Positions 24,762-37,152 of a DNA stretch of 64,000 nt are shown one piece after another (position 1 is the first letter of the stretch; the number at the start of each line of letters is the position of its first letter). The stretch is from contig NC_091135.1 in the NCBI RefSeq assembly GCF_041381155.1, positions 5,199,620-5,263,619 of the forward strand, read 5' to 3'. This stretch comes from Argopecten irradians (Eukaryota; Mollusca; Bivalvia; Pectinida; Pectinidae). The translations under genes were made by a program, and so were the position numbers. The notes beneath the pieces were generated by a model that saw nothing but the letters and a program-made list of their open reading frames with translations, was not told the DNA's origin and ran no database searches.

Positions 24762-24767
24762 CAATAA
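24762..24767 (+). terminator. Candidate PHOSPHO2 polyadenylation signal
   Basis: Canonical AATAAA about 420 bp after the PHOSPHO2 stop codon. It is the first good copy on the strand in the 3' region, so the 3' untranslated region probably ends near 24785. Confidence 0.5.
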
Positions 24768-25979
24768 ATCAAATAACATGCAGAAAACAAGAAGTAACCA
24801 TGTGTCCAAAACAATCTATTAAATCAAATTTTACTAGGGAACCCAGATTTGTAAAATGCAAAAACAGTTTCCAGACTTAAACATTGCATTCATTAACACA
24901 TTTACCCCCGAAGAAACATTTAGGCTCTTCTTAATCAAAGACTAGACCAATTCATAAAAAAAATTCAGGAGTGAACAAATTAAATAAGAGGAATGTTAAT
25001 AACCAAAGATCCCAGACAACATTTAGATACATTGTATGTATACTGGTCACCTTGGAAAAAAACACCCCAAAAACCAACTAAAATTTGGCTTGATTTTTTT
25101 TGTCTCTACTACTGTCTGATTGAAGAGACCCCGAGTTTCAAAATAAGGGGAGATAATCTAGTAAACTAGTAAAGAACTCTTCTGAGAAAGTCTTATGTCT
25201 TATAACTAAAGGTCTGGTGGCAAGTCTAGTAGATATGGTAAAAGTAAGCATCAGTTACTGCCATTGGTCTCCAAGTCTTCCTGGTTTATTACCAAGAGTC
25301 TTAGACTTTCTATTCAATGGTTGTAGAGAAACATTATTCATTAAAAGACTACAAGTTTGGTTTTTGTTGTCCAAGACTATTCCATATTGAGTAAGAACCA
25401 ACAGTTAGTTGATACCAAAGGTTGCAGGACTTTAAATCTCAAGAGAATTTTCACACTGAAAACCAAATCATATGAGTGTTGATATTATAAGTTCATAGCT
25501 GCATGTTCATCGATTAAATGACCATATATATGGATCAGGTTGTGCTGGCCCCGGATTGTACACTTCCTTCTATATATTCATGCAATAACAAAAGTTTCGT
25601 GAATTTCGAAAGTGCCATTTAGTAAATGACATTTGGTTACCACAGTTCCCAGGCTATCTGTGAAATGTATTACATTAATTTTGTTACCAGAGGTTACATC
25701 TGATAAATACATGTAATGATACAGCGATCATCAACTATTCATTATATAAAAAAATTAATAAGTACTTATAATTACCTTGTAGCAGAAACTTATTTTTTTG
25801 TTTGGTTATTTTATTACATACATTATGTTCATTTAATTTACCAGTACTGCAGGGTGCATCCAGAACTTTGTTCCTTTTTGCGTATATAAGCTCTTTTGAA
25901 TGAGAGCTATATGTATATCATGATTTTCTGTAAACTGTGTACATGCTAGATGTTTGTTGTAATTATATTGAATTTTTTA

Positions 25980-26343
25980 TTAAAGATGCTCCACCACTGA
26001 CAAATGGTATTTTTTGACTAGGTATAAAAAACAGGAGCAGACGATTGGGTATTTTTCTTCACTTACAAAAGTTACTTACCACCATTACCACCATTGAAAA
26101 GTTTGAGCTTCTTATTTTACTTCAAGTTAAAAATATGAAAAATAATTAATTGCATCCCGAAAAAATTCTGTGACACTATATTCTATATGGAATGAAATAC
26201 TGATTGCGCATGCACCAAAGGCGAAACAAATTATTTTATAATATTTTTTGTGTTAATTAGGCATATAAATACACGATTAAACACCAATTATTGTTCAAAT
26301 GATTAATATAATTTATGCTCTGTCGGCGGTGGAGCATCTTTAA
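25980..26343 (+). mobile_element. TTAA-type (piggyBac-like) MITE, copy A
   Basis: 364 bp. TTAA + AGATGCTCCACCACTGAC at the left; GTCGGCGGTGGAGCATCT + TTAA at the right. The interior is shared with four other copies (CATCCCGAAAAAA, TGCGCATGCACCAAA, CACCAATTATTGTTCAAAT). No coding capacity. Confidence 0.9.
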
Positions 26344-29300
26344 GCCATTATTTGAATTTGTTTATCATCATATAATAGCTGCTGGTTATAGCTAGGATAC
26401 ATGTATATATATAATTAGTGAAGTATTAATTATATATATATATAGTATCAAAATATGAAATGAAAATACATGTATACATGTATTGCCTAATTCTGCTGTA
26501 AAATCAAAGATAATTGTTGTGTGAGATTCAAGATACCATAAACTATACAAAATTTTGATAAATTTAAATAAATTGATGATTACCAGATATATCAGGAAGA
26601 CAAGTTGAATTCTCAAACTAGGGGGAGATAATCTTGTATGGAAATGCAGACAAGATATCATTATTCCTTTCAAATTCATTGTAACTAGAGCATTGTTTTC
26701 CTCACAAATTATTGATGAGAGTTATTTTTTGAATAAATATTGATTTGAAACCAGAAACATGTTTTCGTGTTTTTATATTTTTGGAATCTCGATTGAGTGA
26801 GAGTGTACCTTGATAACAAGAGAACTTTTAACACTGTCACATCATAATGGTCAGAGATCTTTTGCAGGTTGAAGTAGAGCGTTTTCAGTAGTAATTTGTT
26901 ATTTTATCTTTTCTCTGAAGCTTCTCCTTGCTCCTAACATATGACAGAAAAAAATTTTTGGCTGTACTATATTTCCATATTATGAACAGCGTTTGGCTCA
27001 TAAACTAATGTATTTTGCTGTATATGAAGCTTAATGGTTTTGAGGTCAAATCATTATAACATCAGTTAATTATAATGAGCTAGCCTTCACTTAATTGCAT
27101 CTCTTCCAACTTCAGTCTCTGCATACATATACTGTACAATTATATTCATTGGCACCCTTGGAACTGCATGGAGATGTTGTTTAAAATGTGTTCTTCAAGA
27201 TGGCTGTTCTGATGATCATTTATGTTTTGAACCAACTTGAATAAAACACCAGGACCATTTCAGTATCATTTTGGATAGGTTTCTTTTCAATGCCCTTCAG
27301 AAAGTTTTTAAAAAATGTGAAAAGATTAATGAAATTGCATATTGAAAATATACATAATGTTCTTCCATATACCCAATATGTACCTGTAAGCATGCAATAT
27401 ATACAGATATGAAAAAATAATAAAATACACGTTTCATCAATTCTTAACAAGTTTAATGAAATTTTCGAAACATCAATGAAAAATTTGATTCATAGAATCA
27501 ACAGATTCAGTGTTGTGTGTGAAGACTGACATGTTATTTACAAAAATGATATAGGTGAATCAAAAACCAACAAATCAACAACAATGAATGAACTAATGTA
27601 GACATCTATTAATTAAAAACTTATTGATAGATCTTTGATAAAAATTGATTACCATTAATATACAGGCACTTTGTTTTAGAAAAATCATTTGTTCGTAAAA
27701 CTTCTACATGTATATATTAGTAATGGGACAGTTGAATCATTCTAATAGAACTTTTTTGATACAATAATTTCTATTCCAATGGACGTATTTACAGGTGTTT
27801 TTCTGTAATAATTATAAGAAATTCATATCAATTTCATTATGAAGAAGATTTTTAGATTATACAAAAATACATTGTGTTACACAACAATATTTGGAATATA
27901 GAACTTTTTTTAAAAAGTTAAACATTAAGTACAAAATATTTTCAGAAAACAAAAAATGGTTAAAGAAAATGATGTTTTCCTTTTGAGCCTCCTTCCCTTC
28001 ATTGCAGCTTGCTACCTAGTAGTCTATATTCAATAATTATTATTTTACTAATTAAAACACACAGTCATCAACCCATCAGCAGTCAGCCCATTTCTAAACA
28101 TGTAAAAGATTGTTTTTGAATATATATCAATACATAAAAATATTTTTGGTTATAGATAAGATATATTGTGATTACCGTTTTTTCATATGAAACACAAAAT
28201 AAAATCATTCAATAAAAGATACACTGTGACATAAGAAAGTAAATGTTTTGTTAAATTCATATCACAGAACAGTACATGTATAAAAAGATGTTGGACGTTT
28301 GTTTTACTTCGAAACCTTTCCATGCAACCAAAAATATACCCGTTCAGACAGACTAAAGACAACAAACACATAATTATCCACACATGTTAAAAAATCATAT
28401 GTTATCGGATAACAGTCCATTATGTTAGAAAACCTACCACAATTAAATTATGGATATAAAATGATGTAGGTAATGAATTAGCACTTCATATATTGCAGCT
28501 ACATGTGTATATTTGGCATAAAATGTGTATACATAATTCAATGTATTATACATACATGTATTTCAATTTCCTCACTTTAACCATAAGTGATATCATACTG
28601 ATGTGAATTTACTTGTAAGGAACTGTAAAAGCCAGACTAAATATTTTTAATAGCTATCAACAGTTTGTTTAATCAAAGACATGTTATCTGTCATTTCAAA
28701 GATAAGGTATTGTTTCACCAGAAAATGTAAATCGCAGCAGCACAGCTTTATTTTACAAGAAACATGTTCCACGATTAAATGTGTGGTTGCTGACTAACTA
28801 GTTCATACACATTACCAAATAATGACTTAATAGGTTGGTAATAGATTGTGTGCTTGCTTTACATTAATGAAAACACAAACAGTTGTCTCCCCTGCTCATA
28901 AAAGTTTTGCTTCAGTCAAGCCCTGAAAACACATCTGACTTTTCTGCCACTTATAACTATTAGCAAATGTTGTACAAACCAAAGTGATAAAGTGTATAGG
29001 CAATATAAGTATAAAGTAGTATTTGTAAGTGTATTTGAACTACTGATTGTTCTAAAGAAACAGATACAAATACATCCAGAACATGGAAAAAGTGAGGGGT
29101 CTGAGAATGGTGTCTGTAGCACACAAATATATCTGTTCATACTTTAAGAATTTGAATGATTTAAAGAAACAAATTAAAATAGAAAGAAAAATAACAAGTA
29201 GAAGAAAATAACAAATGACACAAAATGTTCATGCCCTCAATAAGCGAAAAAACAAGTGAAAAGGACCATACAAACAACTACATGTATATCTGACACTGTC

Positions 29301-29785
29301 ATCATTACAAAATGTCATCGTCATTGACATCATTCACATAGCTCTGTTACATCTGTATCTCCTTTTGAAAGTAGGCACGTATTTGTCATTCATGAGGGTA
29401 AAATTATATTTAGGCAAAAAAAAAAATAGGGTCAGTCAGGTAACCCTCAACAGACAATTTTTTTTTTGCCTTATCAAAAAAACCAAAACAGTTTTTACTC
29501 AAACCCAAATAACATAACACCTTTCTTAAAGGCAGATAACTGTGTAATTTATGAAGACAGTATTTCCAAATAATCAAACAATATAGTTTTCGAGCTGAAT
29601 GTATGGTACCAACGACTTCAAGTTACTTTTTTTTTTAAATTTGAAATTAAAAAGATCCTACAAAACAGAAAACAATCAGAATAAAAGAAATCCCCAACTA
29701 CAACAAAAACAGTGTTCCAATATGGTCAAATAATGAAAGTCAAAATGTCTGTGGATTAATGTTGGTTGTCTCAGCGATAGAGAAT

Positions 29786-32700
29786 TTACTTCCTGACGGC
29801 TTGTGGTGGGTATGGTGAGGACTGAAATAAAGGAAAATTTCATATATATTAGTAAGCATTGAAAGGGTTTATGTAGCGAGAAAATCTATTCCAACAAAAT
29901 TGTGATGATATGCAGAATTTGCGGTACATCGGTGGCGGTATGATGGGGGATTACTGTACATGAATAAGAAAGTCACAGATAGCGTGATAAGGTAAATGAT
30001 ATGTGAGGGCATTAATTTCTGTTTGGTTCAGTACTGTTAAAGTACATCACAACTATCGTTTAGATGTATATGATAGAGAGATGGATTACATAATTGTTGA
30101 AAAAATATCTAAATCATCTACATGTACAATACTTTAAACATCAACATATTCTTTAATTAACCTCTTCAGATAAACTTGTAATAATGTAAGAGATTAATAT
30201 ACTGTATATGTAGAAAATTGACTGACCCATCAAAGGAAAGTCTAAATTTATTCTTATCAACTGTATAGTGTATCGATGAAACTTACAATGAGTCTGACTC
30301 CGAACTGTGCATGGTTTCCAGTCCCAGTGGCAAGAGCAGCCTTAAGCTGTCCGGTGGGCAGCACACCAACATGTTGACCACTGGTCTTTTTTGATCCTAG
30401 GGTCACAAACTGCTGACCTGTCAAGGACAGCTGTAGTAAGGTTTCTACGCCATGCTGTGTTCCTGGAGGCTACAAATTAATTTTGATCTCAATTACCATA
30501 TTCGACCCAATAAGCGCAAATACCCCAATAAGCATCCCTCCTCCTTTTGAGGCCTCAATTTCAATTGGCCGGGATTAAATAAAGACCAAAACTGTACAGG
30601 TTTACAATAATTTTGTCTTATTAAGTAACGTTTCATTTTTTGATGTACATTCAAATACCTGCTCTGACTTACTTGTATACATTATAGCAATTGTATTGCA
30701 GTTGTGAATGAACTAAAATGTGAGGGGTTGCCAGGGTTTAGAAAAGTATATAAAATTTCCATTATGGAATTTCTAAAATATCAGAATCATTAACAAACAT
30801 TTTATAATATTTACAGGCACCAGGTTACATACCATGTTGACTACGACAGTGTTGCCGTTGATGATTGCCAGGTAGTTATAGTTGTTATGAAGGCGCACTT
30901 GATTCCTCCCTTCGTTAACAACTGTCCAGATAGCTGCAAAAAGATAAAAACAAACCAACTTTTATGTGATTTACATGATTTTAGAAATAAAATGAAATTT
31001 TGATTTTTTTTTTTTTACCGAAACTCAAGGTTTCAAGAAGATGAAGGTACAAATAAATAAAGATGCAAGCCAATGACTATAACTTAGTGCCCTTTTCTAC
31101 TCCTTTTTTCGAGACAAGCCGTGCATTCCATTTGCGGATTCGTACCAGTTGCACTAAATTGGCACGACAGTGCCACATGGAATGCGTTTGAATTTTTCTG
31201 TGATGGCGGCACCCATATGAAAGATACGCTTAGAATATTAAAGGCAAGTGTGTAAAAGTAAAAACTAAATAGTTTCGGCATACATTTTAAATAAATTCAT
31301 GTAATTTTGTCAGATATAAAGACTCACTGTCTTGTTTTCAACAAAGAAAACAATGATTCATATAACATTCTCCGTTACTATGTTCAATATTGCACCTTGT
31401 TTGCTTAACATAGCAACGTACCAGTAGCATGTACATATATTATAGTCCAATTATATTTGTCATCTTTATACCACAGAAGCAATTTTCAGTGCTCAATTAA
31501 TCATGCTTTATTTCCTGTTACTATGGCAACCAAACATTTGGTAATAGAAAACATGCATACACATCAACACATAGCCCCCAACATTTCTTTGAGGCTTCAT
31601 TGAAATTGATCAAACAATTTGGGAGTTTTCTTTTTTCTACGAACAGATAAGCTGATTCCAGTATATTACGCCAACCCTATCTAACTTTGTTTCGGGGGTT
31701 ATAACATGCTCGATGCTCCAGGGGTTTCGATCACTTATGATCTCTACACCCCTGGACAATCTCATTGTAAAATTGGAGGCAACTCAGTGGAAAACATTTG
31801 ACCAATCCTTTGCAAAGATTTCCTTTGAAGACTACAGAGAGAGCGACGCCTAACATCAAAGCCACACAGTCAACCACAGTGCACCGTACACGGATCTTTT
31901 GATGTATATCAAAGGACTAAATTATCTATTCTGTTCTGTTGCCTCCAGTTTTACTATGAAATAGTCGAGGGGTGTAGAATTTATAAGTGATTGGAACCAC
32001 TGGAGTATCGAGGATGGCGTTATAACTATGTCACAATATCAGAATTCAAATTTATAATGATTTCAACACATGTGCATTCAAAAAGGTAAGAGTGTAACGT
32101 GCGTTTAGGGAGAGAGGCACTTATCATACCAAATATGGTGTATATACTTACCATTATGTGCCTGTGGTCCCTCTATACCAGCACCATCCACCACCAGGTG
32201 CCCTGTAGGGGCCGCCACAATCTGGAGAGTACGTCCACTAGCTTTTGATACAAGCTGGATTGTATTATTTGTGGTGAAGTAATTCTGAAATAAAAAAAAA
32301 AGAAATACATTATTCTGATTTCTCAATACAGTACTTGTCATATTTAAGAATTTCATGATCCTCATCTGATCATGATCATTTTGAAAAATGAACATGCATG
32401 GTTACAGACAGTATAGGCCAAGGAGATGAATTTAACTCATTCATCCCTAAAATTTCATATTAATGGACTTATCTAGACTTTGATTAAGAAGAGCCTAAAT
32501 GTGTCTTTCGGGGGTGAATGCGTTAATGCTGTATATATCAGTGTAAACATATGGGAACTATAGCATAAACATTGAATTTTTAAAAATGAAATCAATTTTA
32601 TCCAAACCAATTCAATCAAAAGTTTCTGAAATTGTTTAATTTTGAACTTGTACTATAACTACCGATAGGTATATCATAGAGTTGCTTACTCTTGTGGATA

Positions 32701-34284
32701 GGTTGATTGTGACATCATGTCTTTGTAGGGCTGATAATAATACCCTAATGAAAACAAGCAACATCTACTTACAAGAGCAGATAACTCCAGTCTGTAATAT
32801 TATGATAAAACGTACTTACCAGTATTGGACTAGCAGCATTCTGGTCAATATGGCCGACTGCTTTGTTTGCTACAAAGTTAATTTCACGATCTGCCATCCT
32901 CCCCATAGCGTCCAATTCCTTGGACATAAAACCTAATATACCATGCTGAAATGAAGAGAAGATACAGTTTTTCTGTATTTTATTGTATTTATATATGACT
33001 TTTTGAAGGACAAGATTGATATAAAACTAGTTGAAAATGACCAAAACATTCTATAAATATTTAATGTTCAGGATAGCATGCACAACCGAAACTGATATTT
33101 ATAATTCTTTAGTCTTAGAAGAGTGGTACTTATATGTTTAAGATAATGCAATTTAAATACAACTTACTGTGTTCCTCGGTGGAGGGGCAGCCACTACTCG
33201 CTGCTGCTGTATCACAACTGTTGGCTGCAAAATCAAATATAGATTAGACATTCAATAAAGAGATTAAAACGGCATGTTTTGATTTAAATGCAATCTTCAA
33301 TTAGTCACAAAATGCATCTACTACTAACTGTAAAATAGGGAAAAAAATCTACAGTAATGCATGAATTTAATTTCCTTACGGCATATACAAACTGACACTT
33401 TTGATTACATGCTATTGTTATTAGTTTCCTTATATTACTGTGTTAGATGTCGAAAAGACCCATCGAAATTATGACATCCCAACAGAAACATATATAGATT
33501 ATATACATAGAGATTGGCAACTCTGCCATTTTCATGAACGGCAAATGTACCTCTGTATGTGCTTAGGGGTTTTTAGATAAACTTTTAAATAGTTAAATAC
33601 AGCAGAATAACTTTGATATATTATGAAAGTTCAGTAATTTTCAGATGGTTTGAGTACATTTTTGGATAGAAAAAATAATATTTTAACTTATGTATTAATT
33701 AATTTAAATTTTATTTTTAATTTGTATTAATAAAACAAAATGCACTTCCGGTTTTAAATGTGTGATTTTCGAAAAACCAGGTAAAAATGCCTATTTTCGT
33801 GCTTTCAAAAATCATATTAAATAACATCAATCGGGAAAACCAGTCACATCAAACCATGATATAATGTTTAAACTTTGTTTTGATGCAAAAATATCATGTT
33901 TAAAAGATTACACTTAAAAGAAGTTAGCCAAGGGAAAATGCTTATAAACCGTAGGTCCTGCTGCCTGTCAACATAGATAAAGAAGGAGTTTCAAATCTCT
34001 GTGTATATATGTTTCTGATCACAATCATTGGAAGTTGTGACTATACAACTTTTACCTCAAACTAAAATGAGACATACCTCATATTACTATCTTGAAACTC
34101 CAATATTCTGACAGAAGGATAAATCCTTCAGGACAACCTAAAGGATCCAAAATCTACTTACCTGGGCGGGGTAAGCTGCCTGTGGTTGAGCTTGGTAGGG
34201 AGGCGGGACTGGTCCCCCGGGGTACTGTCCCTGGGGTGGCTGATAAGTTGGGGGCATGTTTGGATATCCACCTTTTCCGGCCAT
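29786..34284 (-). CDS. Unnamed protein: Pro/Gly/Tyr-rich tail plus probable beta-trefoil
   Basis: Minus-strand coding exons: 34284-34162, 33224-33168, 32945-32820, 32284-32152, 30933-30833, 30469-30287, 29821-29786. All borders are GT-AG, phases agree, and the product is 252 aa. Residues 1-60 are low complexity with PPTYQPPQGQYPGG-type motifs. Residues 61-102 form a likely helical block (GFMSKELDAMGRMADREI). Residues about 112-241 hold three similar segments, each with a short beta-hairpin around a Gly or Asn: APTGHLVV, INGNTVVV and LPTGQLKA. This three-fold pattern suggests a beta-trefoil of the fascin/FGF/ricin type. The tail is SSPYPPQAV followed by RK. There is no signal peptide, so it is probably cytosolic. 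I do not recognise a named family. The start codon follows an acceptor 12 bp upstream (GAATACAG), implying a 5' non-coding exon. Confidence 0.85.
31705..32016. mobile_element. Mutator-like MITE, copy 2 (trefoil-gene intron 4)
   Basis: Same family as 23211-23527 (CTCCAGGGGTTTCGATCAC at the left, GAGTATCGAGGATG at the right). The flanks GGGTTATAA and GCGTTATAA match at 8 of 9 positions, again consistent with a 9-bp duplication. Confidence 0.8.
33600..34020 (+). repeat. Dispersed repeat, copy 2 (in trefoil-gene intron 1)
   Basis: Partner of the repeat at 2550-2965, with the same landmarks and scattered substitutions and indels. It lies in the intron between the first two coding exons of the trefoil gene. 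Confidence 0.75.
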
Positions 34285-35803
34285 TTTTAATTATTTCTGT
34301 ATTCAACATAAATTAGAAATCCATTATATAATGTCTATGTATTATTTACAAACATCAGTAAAAGCTTATATATAGCTTTTAAGTTAACTATGCAATCTTT
34401 GTTTATCATTGTTACTTATATAGACAAAGTCAACATGGAGCTATGTTATTTGACTAGGGAGATATTATTAGCTAATTACCACAACAGGATATGTCTAATG
34501 TACTGGGTCAATATTCATAACGGTACTCATAGTTTCCCCTAGACGACTCTGTAAAGTTTTTTGTTGACATGATACCATTGTCTACTGCACCTCTTAACAT
34601 TATTTGTCATTTTTTTGCCTATGTGTATAGATGATACAGGGGTCAAATGAAATTTGGACCAGTCTTGTAGCTTCTCTTACTGTAAAATCAGTTGTGCTGA
34701 TTGAACCAAGTGCTGGTTTGCTATTTTATTATGTAAACAAATTTGCAATGCTTTTCTAACCTAATTCTTTAAATTAATATTAGATTTCACATTTTCTCAC
34801 CTAAGGGTCTATCAGATGTAACTTCATTATAATTTTCTTATTTGTCTTCATGTATTTTCTATTAATATTTATTTCTATATCATGATCATGTGACAGTGTT
34901 GCAATTGGTTTTATGTGTGTCTTGATAAAGGGGAAAAATTGCCTTAAAAATTTGACAATAAATTTTGTATACATATTATAGCTAAGATAACTTCATTGTC
35001 CCAAAGTAGTTTGTATCCTACAGACATAAGACTCAGTAATATGTATAAGGATCCATTGCTAGTGTTATCTGGAATACCAAGAACATATCGTTCATATTTA
35101 TTCCTTAGCCCATCTTTAATATATAAAGTAGACAATTGTTCATGTAATGCATAGATCATCGAAAAATACAGATATATATACACATGTGTGTAGTGTGGTA
35201 ATAATAAATATATTTAACTTATAAAATATTTTACATGACCTAGTATACCCTTAATGTATAAATTTAGAGAGCCAAAATATTCCCTTATTTTCTAGAAATT
35301 ATTATAAATAATACAGTTGGACAAATATTGGCAGCCTGGTAATACAAATAAAAGAATATCTTTCAAATCTTCAAATCAAAAGTCTTCATGATATCAGAAG
35401 GATTCTGATAACAGCATTATAAAATAATAAAAAAAAAAATTCCTAGTCCTTGTTGTATCTTTTATAAACAAAAAGTAACATAAAATTCAAATTCTGATAA
35501 CAGCTTAATATCATGATAGCACACAGGAGGATTGATAATATATGCATTAATTAAGAACCCTTAAAATTCTCTGTCCTGTTTATGAATGATTCACTATATA
35601 TACTAGTGCTTGAAAACTTTTGAATGGGACACAGTTTTATTTTTTTCCAAGTCCTTGTTGTATCTTTTATAAACAAAAAGTAACATAAAATTCAAATTGT
35701 AACATGACCAACAGGAGTTTGGCATTTTTTTTCAATAAGAATACAATATACGAGTGGTACTGGGTAATACAGTGTTGTAGGATTGAACTGGGTCGATCAA
35801 TGG

Positions 35804-35877
35804 TGACCAGGTAGCTCAGTCGGTAGAGCACATGGCTAGTGTTCGGAGGGTCTTGGGTTCGAACCCAGGTCTGGCTG
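35804..35877 (+). repeat. tRNA-derived SINE head, unit 1
   Basis: A-box-like GTAGCTCAGTCGGTAGAGC and B-box GGGTTCGAACCC are intact. The anticodon arm does not pair and the acceptor ends pair poorly, so this is a SINE-type or pseudo-tRNA unit rather than a working tRNA. It is followed by a TCTCCTCTCC tract. Confidence 0.7.
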
Positions 35878-36026
35878 TTATATCTTCTCCTCTCCTGTTA
35901 CAAAATTGGTGCCTAACTTAATAACACACTGCGATGGTGTTTGGAAGGGTGTTGAATGTCTTTGAGGGCGAAGGCTTTGAGAAAGGAGGGAGGTGTATAG
36001 CTGGATTAGACTGGGTCTATCAACAG

Positions 36027-36090
36027 TGACCAGGTAGCTCAGTCGGTAGAGCACTCAGAGGGATCCGGGTTGTAATCCCGGTCTGGCCGC
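36027..36090 (+). repeat. tRNA-derived SINE head, unit 2
   Basis: A diverged copy 223 bp downstream of unit 1, with the same A box, a decayed B box (GGGTTGTAATCCC) and a deletion of the anticodon region. Flanking sequence (ACTGGGTC-ATCAA) is also repeated, so the pair is a tandem duplication. Confidence 0.7.
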
Positions 36091-37152
36091 TACATTTTCT
36101 CCTCCAGCTACAATAGTACCCTGGGTATATCAAATATATAGCAATATCCCTATATACATATTATGTTAACAGGTTGTTGTTTTTTTTTTAATAATTTGGC
36201 AGAAAGTGAGTTGATATAAAGTCTTTTGATAGCAGCCTGCATGTTATGTAATCGTGATGACAATTCAGTTGAAACCTTACGAATTTTATTATTAGTTTAA
36301 CATCCTATGTACAGCCATGGTCATTTAAGGACGTTCCAGGTTTCTTGGACGGTGGAGGAAAGTCGGAGTACCCAAAGAAAAACTACCACCACAGCAGCCA
36401 GCTACCTGGCAACTGCCCCATATGGAATTCGAACTCGTAACCAAGAGGTTGAGGGCTTGTGGTAATATGTCGTGACATCTTTTAAAAACTAACTTGGCCG
36501 CTGCAGCCTCTCTTATGGGAGTACATGTACATTTAGTAATTTACCAAAAGTCTTTAATTTATACACATTAGCAGTAAAACCACAGACTACATAGATATTG
36601 TATGTAGTTTATAAATATTGTGTAATGTGAATTATTATGAATATAAAATATACTCTGAAAGAACATCAAACTTCGTGAACAGTTATCAACTATATGAAAA
36701 ACATCTGAAATAGGTAATTTGCATATTTGAAGGAGAGTTATTGCTTTTAATTTACATATATTTAGAAAATTATACATTCTGTCAGATTTTAGCCTTCTCT
36801 TGGTCAGACAATCAGTCTCAGAACCATATGACAACTATGCTAACACTCTCACCTACCGTGATTACGACACTCCGATTGCTTCACTGGCAATGATTACTAA
36901 GTGTTGTCAATGGGCTGATATATCTACTTTTCTTGATGACTCGTCGTCACAAGGCAAAACAGTGGATAGGTATTTATCACGACTTCCGCATGTGCGTACT
37001 CTTCGGGGTTTATCCATACTCGGGTAGATACTTCCGAGAAGTGTCGAAAGAATGAGGAAAACCCAAATCACTGTCTCTGAAAAGCTTTACAAATTGTTGT
37101 GACTGAATGAGCAATTCAAACACACAGATGATTGTTGGTGTCCTCGCCAAAC

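Larger units (their letters stand above)
24340..29785. other. Intergenic stretch between PHOSPHO2 and the trefoil gene (tail to tail)
   Basis: Contains the two 3' untranslated regions, one TTAA MITE (25980-26343) and a fragment of the AGGGTC foldback family (about 29410-29475). I see no exon; the rest is plain AT-rich DNA. Confidence 0.6.
34285..37152. other. Intergenic stretch between the trefoil gene and OAF (head to head)
   Basis: Should hold both promoters and at least one 5' exon of the trefoil gene, but I could not place them. Contains a duplicated 53-bp segment (35441-35493 and 35646-35698), a tandem tRNA-derived repeat (35780-36110) and another dispersed repeat (36295-36465, with ATGGTCATTTAAGGACG and GGAATTCGAACTCG). 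Confidence 0.55.

Noticed and set aside
35804-36090. Two functional tRNA genes
   Set aside because: Anticodon arms do not pair and acceptor stems are poor; they are tRNA-derived repeats.
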